Source of the DNA: Trichococcus pasteurii
Lineage (GTDB): Bacteria; Bacillota; Bacilli; Lactobacillales; Aerococcaceae
Reading direction: 5' to 3'
Length of the DNA stretch: 64,000 nt
Assembly (NCBI RefSeq): GCF_900112935.1
Contig: NZ_FONM01000002.1
Location: 62,001 to 126,000 of the forward strand
Positions 24,906-35,349 of the stretch are shown here, piece after piece; position 1 is the stretch's first letter; each line of letters opens with the position of its first letter. The notes below the pieces were generated by a model. That model ran no database searches. It had not been told where the DNA came from and saw nothing but the letters and a program-made list of their open reading frames with translations. The position numbers and the translations under genes are program-made.

Positions 24906-25856
24906 ATGGAATGGAATGAAGTGAAGGTTGTGACTGCTACCGAAGCGGTTGAGGCTGTATCGAATATATTGATGGAAGCCGGTGCGAAAGGCGTTGCCAT
25001 AGATGACGAATTGGACTTCGTCAATCTGCAGGATGATGGTTTCGGCCAGATCAAAGAGGAACGGGCCTTGCCTGAGGAAGGGCATTCCGTCTATATCATG
25101 GCTTATTATCCGAACAACGCGGGTTTCCAGGACACCGTGTTGTTCATCAAAGAACAGCTTGCAGAGTTGGAAAAAATTGATCTGAAGATCGGGAAGAATG
25201 AGTTGCAGATCAACCATGTGAAAGAAGAGGATTGGGAAAATTCCTGGAAAGAATATTTCCATCCGATCCGCCTTACTCGCTTTTTGACGATCGTACCCTA
25301 TTGGGAAGAATACACCCCTGAAGATGAAAAAGAAATGCTGATTCAGTTGGATCCCGGGATGGCCTTCGGTACCGGCACGCATCCAACGACACGTCTGTCC
25401 ATCGAAGCGCTCGAAGCAGTGATGCGCGGCGGCGAAAAAGTGATCGATGTCGGAACCGGGTCAGGCGTGCTGAGCATCGCAGCCAAGGCAATGGGTGCGG
25501 AAACTGTCTATGCCTACGATATCGACGAAATCGCAACACGTGTTTCCAAAGAGAACATCGCTTATAATGCTTATGCTTCGGATGTCATCGTCAAAGAGAA
25601 CAACCTTTTGGTGGGGATTGCCGATCAGGAAGCCGATATCATTGTTGCGAATATCCTGGCGGAAATCCTACTGCTGTTGCTTCCCGATGCCTACAGGAAC
25701 CTGAAGGACGATGGCTATTTCATCCTTTCGGGCATCATCGATTCGAAGAAAGAGGAACTGATCGCAGTTTTGATCAGCAACGGCTTTGAAATCGAGCAAG
25801 AAAAGCAAATGAAAGATTGGGTTTGCCTGATCTGCACAAAAAATCTGGAGGATTAA
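24906..25856 (+). CDS. prmA: Ribosomal protein L11 methyltransferase PrmA
   Basis: PrmA trimethylates ribosomal protein L11. The 316-residue protein has an N-terminal substrate-recognition domain (residues 1-100) and a SAM domain with MAFGTGTHPTTRLS, VIDVGTGSGVLSIAA, and the catalytic-site segment IIVANILAEILLLLLP. GGTGATTGTAAATG gives the start. rsmE begins four bases after the stop. Confidence 0.95.
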   Translation: MEWNEVKVVTATEAVEAVSNILMEAGAKGVAIDDELDFVNLQDDGFGQIKEERALPEEGHSVYIMAYYPNNAGFQDTVLFIKEQLAELEKIDLKIGKNELQINHVKEEDWENSWKEYFHPIRLTRFLTIVPYWEEYTPEDEKEMLIQLDPGMAFGTGTHPTTRLSIEALEAVMRGGEKVIDVGTGSGVLSIAAKAMGAETVYAYDIDEIATRVSKENIAYNAYASDVIVKENNLLVGIADQEADIIVANILAEILLLLLPDAYRNLKDDGYFILSGIIDSKKEELIAVLISNGFEIEQEKQMKDWVCLICTKNLED

Positions 25857-25859
25857 AGC

Positions 25860-26636
25860 ATGCAGCGATACATCATTCCACCTCTAACAAAAGATTATCA
25901 AACGCAGCCGATCATCTTGTCGGATGATTTCCATCACCATATGCTCCATGTGATGCGCATGAAGCAGGGGGAGCAGGTCTATTTGGCCGACAACTCCGGC
26001 ATTTCATTCGTAGCGGAAATCATCGATGTGACTGCAGATACGGTCAGCTTGAAGTGGGTGGCCGATGAAGACCGCTCAACGGAACTGCCGGTCAACATTG
26101 CGATCGCCTGTGGACTGCCGAAGGGCGACAAACTGGAATACATCGTACAGAAGGGCACTGAGTTGGGCGCGGTAGCCTTCATTCCTTTCGCAGCAAAAAA
26201 TGCGGTTGTAAAGTGGACATCGGATAAAAGCGCAAAGAAACAGCAGCGCCTGCAGAAAATCGCGAAAGAGGCAGCCGAGCAATCGCACCGCCAAAAAGAA
26301 CCTTACGTCCATCCTGTCCATAACCTCAAGGAGTTGCTGGCGGAAGCAGAAAAATACAGCAAAGTGCTGATTGCCTATGAAGAAGATGCAAAGGCCGGTG
26401 AAGGCAGCATCTTGGTGAACACGTTGGAAAATCTTGAACCAGGCGATTCCTTATTGTTTGTGTTCGGTCCTGAAGGCGGGTTGGCTCCGGAAGAGCTGAC
26501 GGCTTTCAGACAAGCCGGCCACAAGAGCTGTGCGTTGGGACCGAGGATTTTACGAGCAGAAACAGCGCCCTTGTATGCATTGGCGGCAGTATCCTATGAA
26601 ATGGAATTAAGAAAAGGAGCGGATAAAAATGGTTGA
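25860..26636 (+). CDS. rsmE: 16S rRNA m3U1498 methyltransferase RsmE
   Basis: RsmE methylates U1498 of 16S rRNA. The 258-residue protein has an N-terminal PUA-like domain and a SPOUT domain with the knot motifs [14 protein letters not shown] and [16 protein letters not shown], which bind SAM. GGAGG lies just upstream of the ATG, inside the prmA end. The 3' end overlaps deoC by eight bases. Confidence 0.95.
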   Translation: MQRYIIPPLTKDYQTQPIILSDDFHHHMLHVMRMKQGEQVYLADNSGISFVAEIIDVTADTVSLKWVADEDRSTELPVNIAIACGLPKGDKLEYIVQKGTELGAVAFIPFAAKNAVVKWTSDKSAKKQQRLQKIAKEAAEQSHRQKEPYVHPVHNLKELLAEAEKYSKVLIAYEEDAKAGEGSILVNTLENLEPGDSLLFVFGPEGGLAPEELTAFRQAGHKSCALGPRILRAETAPLYALAAVSYEMELRKGADKNG

Positions 26637-27294
26637 AAGTTTAAACAAATACATCGATCACACTTTATTAAGACAAGACGCGACAGAGGCGGAAATCAAA
26701 TCCCTTTGCGAAGAAGCGAAGGAATACGACTTCAAATCAGTCTGCGTACAGCCATACTGGGTCAAAAAGGTTGAAGCCTTCCTGACCGGTTCGGATGTGC
26801 TCGTCTGCACTGTCGTCGGTTTTCCGCATGGCGCCAATACGGCAGAAGTGAAGACTTTCGAAGCGAAACAGGCGGTTCAGAACGGTGCCGATGAAGTTGA
26901 TATGGTCATCAACATCGGAGCCTTGAAGGATGGCGATTACCAAACAGTCGAGCATGAAATCGCGGCTTTGGTCGAAGCAGTCAAAGGCAAGGCAATCCTG
27001 AAGGTCATCATCGAGACTTGCCTGTTGACCGACGAAGAGAAAGTGATCGCTTGCCAGTTGGCACAAAAGGCGGGTGCCGACTTTGTCAAGACATCCACCG
27101 GTTTTTCAACTGGTGGAGCAACATTGGAAGATGTTGCACTGATGCGCAAGACAGTTGGACCTGTAACGGATGTAAAAGCAAGCGGAGGTGTGCGTTCGTA
27201 TGAAGATGCCTTGGCTTTCATTGCAGCCGGCGCAACTCGTCTGGGCACTTCCAGCGGCAAGAAAATCGTTGAAGGTTGGCTTGCGGCAAAATAA
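26629..27294 (+). CDS. deoC: Deoxyribose-phosphate aldolase
   Basis: DeoC splits 2-deoxyribose 5-phosphate to glyceraldehyde 3-phosphate and acetaldehyde. The 221-residue TIM-barrel protein has [11 protein letters not shown] at the start, the Schiff-base Lys in [14 protein letters not shown], and the second Lys in [13 protein letters not shown]. It is normally found with other deoxyribonucleoside genes, so its place at the end of a methyltransferase operon is mildly unusual. AAAAGGAG precedes the ATG. Confidence 0.95.
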   Translation: MVESLNKYIDHTLLRQDATEAEIKSLCEEAKEYDFKSVCVQPYWVKKVEAFLTGSDVLVCTVVGFPHGANTAEVKTFEAKQAVQNGADEVDMVINIGALKDGDYQTVEHEIAALVEAVKGKAILKVIIETCLLTDEEKVIACQLAQKAGADFVKTSTGFSTGGATLEDVALMRKTVGPVTDVKASGGVRSYEDALAFIAAGATRLGTSSGKKIVEGWLAAK

Positions 27295-27337
27295 GAGTGA
27301 GGGATGCTCCGTTTGCATCCGTTTGGATCAATAATCA

Positions 27338-27388
27338 GGAAAACCTTGAGGGACTTCTTTTTACGAAGCTGCCCTTCAAGGTTTTTTG
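27338..27388 (+). terminator. Terminator after deoC
   Basis: AAAACCTTGAGGG pairs with CCCTTCAAGGTTTT around a longer loop that itself pairs (CTTC/GAAG), followed by TTTTT. The remaining bases to 27568 hold a TATAAT box at 27447-27452 without a clear -35. Confidence 0.8.
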
Positions 27389-27568
27389 CTGCTTTGAGGA
27401 TGTGAACAGAGGATAATTGTTGATGGCGCATTGTTCCGATTTAAAGTATAATAAAGGGAAATATATTCACTTTTTTGTTTGCAGAATAGGATATATTCAG
27501 CAACTTTTTCGTTTTTGAACGGAATCGCAGTAAGTAAATACATAATCTTAAGAGTCAGGAGTGACAAC

Positions 27569-29779
27569 ATGCCGAAAATCAAAACCTATTCGCCTGAAGA
27601 GGTTGTGCAGCTATGCGCGGAATATATGAATGAAACCCATGTGGCATTTGTCCAAAAAGCGTGTGATTTTGCCAGGGTGGCTCATAGCGGACAGATGCGG
27701 AAGTCCGGTGAGGAGTACTTCGTTCATCCGACCCAAGTCGCAGCGATATTGGCAGATTTGAAATTAGATCCGGAAACGATTGCAACGGGATTTTTGCATG
27801 ATGTTGTGGAAGATACAGAATATACTTTGGAGGATATCGAACGGGAATTTTCCAAAACCGTAGCCATCCTGGTCGATGGCGTCACCAAGTTGGGGAAGAT
27901 CGAATACAAGTCGCATGAAGAGCAACAGGCCGAAAATCACCGCAAAATGTTGATGGCCATGGCGAAGGATCTGCGGATCATTATGGTGAAATTGGCGGAC
28001 AGATTGCACAATATGCGGACATTGAAATACCATAAGCCGGAAAAACAACGGACCATATCCAATGAAACGTTGGAGATATACGCACCCTTAGCCCACCGCT
28101 TAGGGATGAACCGGATCAAATGGGAATTGGAGGATACGTCGCTCAGGTATCTGAACCCACAGCAATATTACCGGATTGTTCATCTGATGAACAGCAAACG
28201 AGATGAACGGGAACTCTACATCAAGGATACGATCAACAAAATCAAAGAGTCGATCGATGAATTGGAGATTGAGGCCGACATCTACGGCAGGCCGAAGCAC
28301 ATCAACTCCATTTACCGAAAAATGAAGGACCAAAAGAAACAATTCACGGAAATCTATGATCTGTTGGCTATCCGCGTCATCGTCCATTCCATCAAAGACT
28401 GCTACGCCGTTTTGGGTGCCATCCATACAAAATGGAAACCAATGCCTGGCCGATTCAAAGACTATATCGCCATGCCCAAGGCGAATATGTATCAGTCGCT
28501 GCACACGACCGTCATCGGCACGCAGGGAACGCCTGTGGAAATCCAGATCCGGACAATCGAAATGCACCAAGTCGCGGAATACGGGGTTGCGGCTCACTGG
28601 GCATACAAAGAGGGCATAACCAAAAAAATCGATCCGGAAAAGATGCCCCATCAGATCGACTGGTTCCGCGATCTGATCGATCTGCAGGATGATTCCAAGA
28701 ACGCCAGCGAGTTTGTGGAAAGCGTCAAAGAGGACATCTTCAAGGACAAAGTGTATGTCTTCACTCCGAAAGGCGATGTCGTTGAATTGCCATCGGGTGC
28801 CGGTCCTTTGGATTTCGCCTATAACATCCATACCGAAATCGGACACAAAACCATCGGCGCCAAAGTCAACGGGAAAATCGTCCCTTTGAATTACAAGCTT
28901 CAGAACGGTGACATCATCGAAGTGATGACGTCACCGAACTCATTCGGCCCAAGCAGGGACTGGGTCAACCTGGTTTCCACCAGCAAAGCAAAAAATAAAA
29001 TCAAACGCTATTTCAAGCTGCAGGACCGCGACGAACATGTCATCAAAGGCCGGGATATGCTGGAAAAACAACTGACGGAAATGGAATTCTCGCCAAAGGA
29101 ATTCCTGACAAAACAAGGGATCAAAGATTTGTTGAATCGCTTCAATGTCAATTCGGAAGATGATCTTTATGCCGCCATCGGGTTCGGCGAACTGTCTGCC
29201 TTCATTGTTTCGAACCGTTTGACCGAGAAAGCTCGCCGTGAGCGGGATAAACACAAAGCGGAACAACAGCTGGACACGATCGAGCAAAAAACGAAAAAAG
29301 ATAATCCTAAAATGAAGATCCGTCATGAAGGGGGCGTAGTCATTCAAGGAGTGGATAATCTGCTCATACGCATCAGCCATTGCTGCAATCCGGTTCCGGG
29401 GGATGAAATTGTCGGCTACATCACAAAAGGGCGCGGGATCTCGGTCCATCGGAAAGATTGCCCGAATGTGCAGGTGTCCGGAGAACATGGCGACCGGTTG
29501 ATCGATGTCGAATGGGAAGATACAGGTACTTCCAATATCGATTACGAAACCGAGTTGACGGTCGAGGGCTACAATCGCTCCGGTCTCCTGAACGAAATCT
29601 TGCATGTCGTGAACACAATGACCAAAAATCTCAGTAGCGTAAACGGGAAAGTCGACAGCAATAAAATTGCTGTCATAACGTTGAAAATCGGGATCCAAAA
29701 TTTGAGCCAACTGGATAAAATCGTCGATAAAATCAAAAATATCCCGGATGTTTACACAGTCAGAAGGGTCACATCCTAA
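27569..29779 (+). CDS. rel: Bifunctional (p)ppGpp synthetase/hydrolase Rel
   Basis: Rel makes and degrades the stringent-response signal (p)ppGpp. The 736-residue protein shows the HD hydrolase domain (HPTQVAAIL, FLHDVVEDT), the synthetase domain (GRPKHINSIYRKM, EIQIRTIEMHQVAEYG), a TGS domain (VYVFTPKGDVVELPSGAG), the zinc-finger-like segment with ISHCCNPVPGDEI, and a C-terminal ACT domain. HD and synthetase residues both look intact. ATG 27569 has AGGAG upstream; the frame is open back to 27479 without a start signal. Confidence 0.95.
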   Translation: MPKIKTYSPEEVVQLCAEYMNETHVAFVQKACDFARVAHSGQMRKSGEEYFVHPTQVAAILADLKLDPETIATGFLHDVVEDTEYTLEDIEREFSKTVAILVDGVTKLGKIEYKSHEEQQAENHRKMLMAMAKDLRIIMVKLADRLHNMRTLKYHKPEKQRTISNETLEIYAPLAHRLGMNRIKWELEDTSLRYLNPQQYYRIVHLMNSKRDERELYIKDTINKIKESIDELEIEADIYGRPKHINSIYRKMKDQKKQFTEIYDLLAIRVIVHSIKDCYAVLGAIHTKWKPMPGRFKDYIAMPKANMYQSLHTTVIGTQGTPVEIQIRTIEMHQVAEYGVAAHWAYKEGITKKIDPEKMPHQIDWFRDLIDLQDDSKNASEFVESVKEDIFKDKVYVFTPKGDVVELPSGAGPLDFAYNIHTEIGHKTIGAKVNGKIVPLNYKLQNGDIIEVMTSPNSFGPSRDWVNLVSTSKAKNKIKRYFKLQDRDEHVIKGRDMLEKQLTEMEFSPKEFLTKQGIKDLLNRFNVNSEDDLYAAIGFGELSAFIVSNRLTEKARRERDKHKAEQQLDTIEQKTKKDNPKMKIRHEGGVVIQGVDNLLIRISHCCNPVPGDEIVGYITKGRGISVHRKDCPNVQVSGEHGDRLIDVEWEDTGTSNIDYETELTVEGYNRSGLLNEILHVVNTMTKNLSSVNGKVDSNKIAVITLKIGIQNLSQLDKIVDKIKNIPDVYTVRRVTS

Positions 29780-29805
29780 TGAATCAAAATGAATAGAGGA
29801 AATAT

Positions 29806-30252
29806 ATGCGTGTAGTCGTACAGAAAGTGACGGAAGCATCCGTCTCGGTTGATGGGGAAATCATAGGAGAAATTGGTATGGGCTTCATGCTTTTGGTCGG
29901 CATCGGTAAGGACGATGCACAAGAAGATGTGCACTACCTTGCCCGTAAAGTTTCGAATCTCAGGGTTTTCGAGGATGAAGAAGGCAAAATGAATCGCTCT
30001 TTGAAGGATGTGGACGGAGCCATCCTTTCCATATCCCAATTCACCTTGTTCGCTGATACCAAAAAAGGCAATCGCCCAAGCTTCACCAATGCGGCCGCTT
30101 CCGAAATCGGGGAGGCGCTCTATCAAGAGTTCAATGAACTTTTAAGAGCGGAAGGTTTCTCAGTGGCCTCGGGAAAGTTTGGGGCGCACATGGCTGTGAC
30201 TTTGATCAACGATGGGCCCGTAACCATCCTCATCGATTCCAAAAACAAATAA
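29806..30252 (+). CDS. dtd: D-aminoacyl-tRNA deacylase
   Basis: Dtd removes D-amino acids and glycine mischarged on tRNA. The 148-residue protein has the active-site motifs SQFTLFADTKKGNRPSF and the C-terminal NDGPVTILIDS containing the Gly-Pro dipeptide. AGAGGAAA lies before the ATG. It follows rel by 26 bases, the usual rel-dtd pairing in Firmicutes. Confidence 0.95.
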   Translation: MRVVVQKVTEASVSVDGEIIGEIGMGFMLLVGIGKDDAQEDVHYLARKVSNLRVFEDEEGKMNRSLKDVDGAILSISQFTLFADTKKGNRPSFTNAAASEIGEALYQEFNELLRAEGFSVASGKFGAHMAVTLINDGPVTILIDSKNK

Positions 30253-30308
30253 AAGAGCCGGCAGCTTGAACCATGAATGGTTCGAACTGCCGACTCTTTT
30301 ATTTTATT
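30249..30308. terminator. Bidirectional terminator between dtd and the amidase gene
   Basis: AAAAGAGCCGGCAG pairs with CTGCCGACTCTTTT, with an inner stem GAACCA/TGGTTC, followed by ATTTTATT on the plus strand and A/T-rich flank on the minus strand. Confidence 0.85.
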
Positions 30309-30321
30309 CCGATTTTCTGGT

Positions 30322-31638
30322 TTATTGGAAATATTCGGTCAATGCTTCGTAGATGCTTTCTGCCACCAATGAGCGATAGTAATCGGAGTTGAAGGTCTTG
30401 ACATCCGAGTCATTGTTCATATACCCAAGCTCCAACAATAAGGCGGGCTGATCGTTTTCGCGTGTGACCAAAAAATCGCCGAATTTGGAACCATTGTCCT
30501 GCAACGGCAAAGTGTCAGCCAGGTGATCATCAACGAGATTTGCCAACGGAATATCCGCATCCGCATAATAATAAGTCGTGAATCCTGTCGCGGAAGTACC
30601 GCTTGCGGTTGAATCATAATGCAGACTGATGAACAGATCAGCATTGTTGACATTACTCATTTCTGCGCGATCTTCCAAAGTGACATAGACATCGGAGGTG
30701 CGCGTCAATATGACGTTTGCTCCGGCACTGCGCAATTTTTCCGCCACCGCTTGAGCGGTTTTGAGTGTTACTTCCTTCTCGTAAATATAAGTACCTTCCG
30801 CACCTGGATCTTCTCCTCCGTGGCCCGGATCGATTACGATGGTCGCTTCGGCAAGCGTGGTGGTTGAGGACGCAGTGACCGGCGTATTGAGCGATTCGGA
30901 TGTTTCCACCAGCCAGGAGGCGACGTAGCCTTCCTTGTTCCCTTCGTAAATGATCTTATAAAAATCACCGGATTCGCTGATCAGTTCGTACTCTTCGTCT
31001 TTTTCGGCAATGAACAGAATTTCGCTGCCTGTCGAAGGACCGCTGCGGACATTTACGCCATCCATCGTGATGATGACCTTCGGATTAGCATCGTCCACAA
31101 CAACTGCTGTGGTATCGACTGTTTCCGGCGCCAATTGGATGCTGCCTGGTGAAATTTCGATCAGCTCAGACAAAATCCATGCGACTTTGTTATTGTACTG
31201 GATTTGACTCCAGCCGTTCTCTTCGTATAGGAGAGCGAATTTTTCGCCCTCACTGGCCGTTCCGATGACTTCAGCTGTTTCATTGTTCTCTTGCCGGACG
31301 TTGGCGGAGGGCACCAGGACTGTAGCCAGTAATTCGGATGTTGCCGCGATTTCGGTGTTGTTGATCAGCCAACTGGCAACCCAACCGATTCTTCCATCCG
31401 AAAGCCTGACTTTGTACCATTCATTCTTTTCGGCCAAAACATTGACAGAGGAACCGCCTTGAATTTGCGTCATGATGTCGTAGGATAAGCCTGGACCGGA
31501 CCGGACATTTACGATGCTGGCGGAGATGCTGACTGTAGTATAGTTAGCTAATGCTACCGTACCGAAGGAGCCCAATCCGACAAATAGCAAAACAAGCGTC
31601 AGGAAGAATAGATGTCTATTTTTTGCGATAGTCTTCAC
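30322..31638 (-). CDS. Secreted N-acetylmuramoyl-L-alanine amidase with SH3b domains
   Basis: A cell-wall hydrolase that cuts between muramic acid and the stem peptide. The 438-residue protein has an N-terminal signal or anchor (FFLTLVLLFVGLGSFGTVALA), three SH3b wall-binding repeats each with a VRSGPG- or VRQEN-type core and a GWVASWL/AWILSEL-type end (about residues 35-100, 105-165, 185-245), and a C-terminal Amidase_3 domain with zinc ligands in VIDPGHGGEDPG, Glu in YEKEVTL, SLHYDS and the final Glu in LLELGYMN. GTG start at 31638 with AAGGAG upstream. Confidence 0.92.
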   Translation of the reverse strand: MKTIAKNRHLFFLTLVLLFVGLGSFGTVALANYTTVSISASIVNVRSGPGLSYDIMTQIQGGSSVNVLAEKNEWYKVRLSDGRIGWVASWLINNTEIAATSELLATVLVPSANVRQENNETAEVIGTASEGEKFALLYEENGWSQIQYNNKVAWILSELIEISPGSIQLAPETVDTTAVVVDDANPKVIITMDGVNVRSGPSTGSEILFIAEKDEEYELISESGDFYKIIYEGNKEGYVASWLVETSESLNTPVTASSTTTLAEATIVIDPGHGGEDPGAEGTYIYEKEVTLKTAQAVAEKLRSAGANVILTRTSDVYVTLEDRAEMSNVNNADLFISLHYDSTASGTSATGFTTYYYADADIPLANLVDDHLADTLPLQDNGSKFGDFLVTRENDQPALLLELGYMNNDSDVKTFNSDYYRSLVAESIYEALTEYFQ

Positions 31639-31700
31639 TGGTTGTCTCCTTTCTGGTTTGGGGTGCATAAAATTTACAAAAATTGTTCAATTCTTCTATC

Positions 31701-31730
31701 ATTATAGCAAAGATGCGGCATCCATTGCAA
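31701..31730 (-). promoter_or_regulatory. Promoter of the amidase gene
   Basis: On the minus strand TTGCAA (31725-31730), 18-base spacer and perfect TATAAT (31701-31706), about 60 bases before the start codon. Confidence 0.75.
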
Positions 31731-31775
31731 AGCCTTTTCAGAAATTGTGAAAGTGAAAGTTTGATGAAAACAGTA

Positions 31776-31804
31776 TTGACAATTCGGGGCTTATCTTGTA
31801 TCGT
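31776..31804 (+). promoter_or_regulatory. Promoter of the hisS-aspS operon
   Basis: Perfect TTGACA at 31776-31781, 17-base spacer, TATCGT at 31799-31804, just upstream of the T-box leader. Confidence 0.8.
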
Positions 31805-31811
31805 TAAGGAA

Positions 31812-32046
31812 ATTATAAATGTCCAGTGAAGATCGAAGTAGAATAGATTGGTTTGATTCAGAGAGGATTGCCGCGGCTGAGAGCACTCCCAAACGTTTAT
31901 TTGAAAGACAGGTTGGAGGATTAATAGTGAAAAGCTATTACGCCACGAACGTTACTCGTTAAAGGGAAGCTATGCTTTCGAATAAAGGTGGCACCACGTC
32001 TGACTAATCGTCCTTTTCCATGATGGAAAGAGGGCTATTTTTTTGC
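31812..32046 (+). promoter_or_regulatory. T-box leader of hisS-aspS, apparent Asp (GAC) specifier
   Basis: The leader contains the conserved T-box motif GGTGGCACCACG at 31987-31998 followed by an intrinsic terminator (GTCCTTTTCCA pairs with TGGAAAGAGGGC, then TTTTTTT, 32010-32044). In stem I an AGTA (about 31834-31837) on the 5' side and GAAA before GAC (31907-31909) on the 3' side match a specifier loop. The glyQS leader in this window shows the same GAAA followed by GGC, supporting GAC, that is tRNA-Asp, as the sensed species. The 5' end is approximate. Confidence 0.85.
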
Positions 32047-32091
32047 TTTTTTTCAGACAGAAGACAGTATGAAGCTTAAGGAGTGATAAAA

Positions 32092-33414
32092 ATGATACAA
32101 AAACCAAAAGGGACTGCCGACATTTTTTTGCAGGAAGCAGAAATTTGGCAATACGTGGAAGAAACAGCCCGGATTTTATTGCATGACTATCAATTTTCAG
32201 AAATCCGCACCCCGATGTTCGAAAGTTATGAACTGTTTTCCAGAGGGGTCGGCGATACGAGCGATATCGTATCGAAGGAAATGTATGATTTCTACGACAA
32301 AGGTGACAGGCACATTGCATTGAAACCGGAAGGAACGGCTCCAGTAGTTCGGGCCTACGTCGAAAACAAACTTTTCGGTCCTGAACACCCGAAACCACTG
32401 AAAGTCTATTACATCAGCCCAATGTTCCGCTATGAAAGACCACAAGGCGGAAGAATGCGTCAATTCCACCAATTGGGTGTGGAAGTTTTCGGAAGCGTCA
32501 ATCCTGCGACCGATGTCGAAACGATGGCATTGGCATGGGATATACTGAAAGAATTGGAATTGAGCGATCTGAAATTGGTCATCAATTCGTTGGGGAAGAC
32601 GGAAGACCGGATCAGATACCGCGAGGCGCTTATCGCCTACCTGGAACCTTTCCATGATGAACTGAGCAAAGATTCGCAGACCCGTCTGCATAAGAACCCA
32701 TTGCGTGTGCTGGACAGCAAAGACAAGCGCGACAAGGAAATCGTTGCCCAAGCTCCAAGCATCTTGGAGTTCCTTTCGGAAGATTCAAGGAAACATTTTG
32801 AGGCGGTTCAGGAAATGCTTCAGGCATTGGAAATTCCTTTCACGATCAACAGCAACATGGTCCGTGGGCTCGATTATTATCAGGATACCATTTTTGAAAT
32901 CATGACTTCATCCGCAGTTTTCGGGGCGGAAACGACCATCTGCGGCGGCGGCCGTTATGACGGCTTGGTCCAGGAAATCGGCGGGCCGGAAGTGCCTGGT
33001 TTTGGCTTCGGGATGGGCTTGGAAAGACTGATCCTTTTGATCAAGGATCAGCAAGTCGATGTGCCGAAACTATCCGAGTTGGATGTCTATGTCGTCGGCC
33101 TGGGAGAAGTTACGAACATCGAAAGCTTGAAATTGGTCCAAAATGCGCGCCAAGCAGGGTATTCGGCGGATCGGGACTTCCATGACCGCAAAGCCAAAGC
33201 CCAATTCAAAACCGCCACGAAAAACGGAGCCAAAGTAGTGCTGACCATCGGCGAAGACGAAATAAAGAACAAACAAGTGCAATTCAAAGTGATGTCGACC
33301 GGCAAAGAACAGACGTTGTCGCTGGCTGAAATTTATGCTGATTTTGATAAAGTGTACAAAACACAGACAGCCGATATGACAGCTTTTAATGAATTTTTCG
33401 GAAAAGAAGACTAG
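32092..33414 (+). CDS. hisS: Histidyl-tRNA synthetase
   Basis: Class II synthetase that charges tRNA-His. The 440-residue protein begins [11 protein letters not shown] and shows motif 2 ([20 protein letters not shown]), the histidine-binding segment [15 protein letters not shown] and motif 3 [11 protein letters not shown], then an anticodon-binding domain. ATG 32092 has AAGGAG nine bases upstream; GTG 32083 overlaps that site. It is followed by aspS after 24 bases. Confidence 0.95.
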   Translation: MIQKPKGTADIFLQEAEIWQYVEETARILLHDYQFSEIRTPMFESYELFSRGVGDTSDIVSKEMYDFYDKGDRHIALKPEGTAPVVRAYVENKLFGPEHPKPLKVYYISPMFRYERPQGGRMRQFHQLGVEVFGSVNPATDVETMALAWDILKELELSDLKLVINSLGKTEDRIRYREALIAYLEPFHDELSKDSQTRLHKNPLRVLDSKDKRDKEIVAQAPSILEFLSEDSRKHFEAVQEMLQALEIPFTINSNMVRGLDYYQDTIFEIMTSSAVFGAETTICGGGRYDGLVQEIGGPEVPGFGFGMGLERLILLIKDQQVDVPKLSELDVYVVGLGEVTNIESLKLVQNARQAGYSADRDFHDRKAKAQFKTATKNGAKVVLTIGEDEIKNKQVQFKVMSTGKEQTLSLAEIYADFDKVYKTQTADMTAFNEFFGKED

Positions 33415-33438
33415 AACATACAGAAGAGGGTAGTGAAA

Positions 33439-35205
33439 ATGGAAAGAAGAACAGAGTATTGCGGATTATTGACGGAAGCATCCGTTGGACAGACAGTCGT
33501 AGCCAATGGTTGGGTTAACAAAAGAAGGGACTTAGGCGGATTGATTTTTATCCACCTGCGTGACCGCGAAGGCATCGTCCAAGTCGTTTTCAATACAGAA
33601 TTCAGCGAAGAAGCCTTCCGCATTGCGGAAACGATCCGTGGGGAATATGTACTGCAGGTCAAAGGTAAAGTGGTCCTTCGCGAAGCAAACCAGATCAACC
33701 CGAACATCGGCACGGGCACAATCGAAATCGAAGCGGAATCCGTGGAAATTCTGGCTAAAGCAAAGACGCCTCCTTTCTATATCGAAGGCGACCTGAACGT
33801 ATCCGATGAATTGCGTATGAAATACCGCTACATCGATTTGAGAAGAGACAAAATGATGAACAATATGAAAATTCGCCACCAAACGACGCGCACTGTCCGC
33901 AACTATTTGGATGACTTGAATTTCATGGACATCGAAACACCTTATTTGACGAAATCAACCCCGGAAGGTGCACGTGACTATATCGTTCCATCCCGTGTAC
34001 ACCAAGGCGAATTTTATGCACTGCCGCAATCGCCGCAACTGTTCAAACAGATGCTGATGGGCGCAGGCTTTGACCGCTATTACCAGATCGTTCGTTGCTT
34101 CCGCGATGAAGATTTGCGCGGTGACAGACAGCCTGAGTTTACGCAAGTGGATATCGAAACCAGTTTCCTGTCTGCTGAGGAAATCCAGAAAATCACCGAA
34201 AACATGCTGCAGAAAGTCATGAAGGACGTATTGGGCAAAGACATTCCGGCTCCATTCCCTCGCATCTCCTACGATGAAGCGATGAACCGTTTCGGCAGCG
34301 ATAAGCCGGATACCCGTTTCGCTTTGGAACTGATCGATATGAATGAATTTGCGAAAACTTCTTCATTCAACGTGTTCAAAGCGACAAGCGAAAACGGCGG
34401 ACAAGTCCGTGGATTGAATGTCAAAGGCAAAGCCGATGCCTATTCGCGCAAAGACATGGATAATCTGATCGAATATGCCAAGCAATACGGCGCAAAAGGC
34501 ATGGCATGGATGAAAGTCGAAGAGGACGGGCTGAAAGGTGCCGTGGCGAAATTCTTCACTGAAGACAGCGAAGAATTGATCAGACTGATGGATGCGGAGC
34601 CTGGCGACTTGCTCGTGTTTGTTGCGGATAAAAAAGAAATCGTCTATCAAGCTTTAGGAGAGCTTCGTCTGAAGTTCGGCCGTGACCTTGATCTGATCGA
34701 CAAATCCCAGTTTGCTTTCGTTTGGGTTGTGGACTGGCCATTGCTTGAGTACGATGCGGATGCAAAACGTTATACTGCTATGCATCATCCATTCACTCGT
34801 CCAAACGATGAGGATCTTGCCAAATTAGCTGATCATCCGGAAGATGTCTATGCACAAGCCTATGATATCGTCTTGAACGGCTATGAAATCGGCGGCGGAT
34901 CTTTGCGTATCTACACAAGAGAAGTGCAGGAGCAGATGTTTGCGGCACTTGGCTTCAGTAAAGAAGATGCCGAAGAGGAGTTCGGTTTCTTGTTGGATGC
35001 TTTCGACTACGGCTTCCCACCGCATGGCGGCATCGCTTTAGGGCTGGATCGTTTGGTCATGTTGTTGGCTGGCGAATCGAATATCCGCGAAGTGATCGCG
35101 TTCCCTAAAAACGGAAAAGCTTTCGATCCGATGACTAACGCACCAAGTGAAGTAAGCGCAGCTCAGTTGAAAGAATTGAGCCTAAGAATCGCTTCATTGG
35201 ACTAA
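33439..35205 (+). CDS. aspS: Aspartyl-tRNA synthetase
   Basis: Class IIb synthetase that charges tRNA-Asp. The 588-residue bacterial-type protein has an N-terminal OB anticodon domain ([19 protein letters not shown]), motif 2 ([20 protein letters not shown]), the GAD insertion domain and motif 3 ([15 protein letters not shown]). ATG 33439 has AGAGGG eight bases upstream; GTG 33433 is too near. Whether it also charges tRNA-Asn cannot be judged here. Confidence 0.95.
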   Translation: MERRTEYCGLLTEASVGQTVVANGWVNKRRDLGGLIFIHLRDREGIVQVVFNTEFSEEAFRIAETIRGEYVLQVKGKVVLREANQINPNIGTGTIEIEAESVEILAKAKTPPFYIEGDLNVSDELRMKYRYIDLRRDKMMNNMKIRHQTTRTVRNYLDDLNFMDIETPYLTKSTPEGARDYIVPSRVHQGEFYALPQSPQLFKQMLMGAGFDRYYQIVRCFRDEDLRGDRQPEFTQVDIETSFLSAEEIQKITENMLQKVMKDVLGKDIPAPFPRISYDEAMNRFGSDKPDTRFALELIDMNEFAKTSSFNVFKATSENGGQVRGLNVKGKADAYSRKDMDNLIEYAKQYGAKGMAWMKVEEDGLKGAVAKFFTEDSEELIRLMDAEPGDLLVFVADKKEIVYQALGELRLKFGRDLDLIDKSQFAFVWVVDWPLLEYDADAKRYTAMHHPFTRPNDEDLAKLADHPEDVYAQAYDIVLNGYEIGGGSLRIYTREVQEQMFAALGFSKEDAEEEFGFLLDAFDYGFPPHGGIALGLDRLVMLLAGESNIREVIAFPKNGKAFDPMTNAPSEVSAAQLKELSLRIASLD

Positions 35206-35238
35206 CAATCGGACCAAAAAGAGCATCTGATGGTAAGG

Positions 35239-35286
35239 AAAACAAGCCTTATGATACAATAAACGTATCATAAGGCTTGTTTTTTC
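35239..35286 (+). terminator. Terminator after aspS
   Basis: ACAAGCCTTATGATAC pairs perfectly with GTATCATAAGGCTTGT over a seven-base loop, then TTTTT. Confidence 0.9.
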
Positions 35287-35349
35287 GTCTCAGGCTTTAC
35301 TGAAGGCGAAACTGCTTTTTAGGATAATACACAATAAAAGGGTGAAGAT

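Noticed and set aside
27479-27568. N-terminal extension of rel by 30 residues
   Set aside because: It lacks a ribosome-binding site and does not match family N-termini; AGGAG lies before the ATG at 27569.
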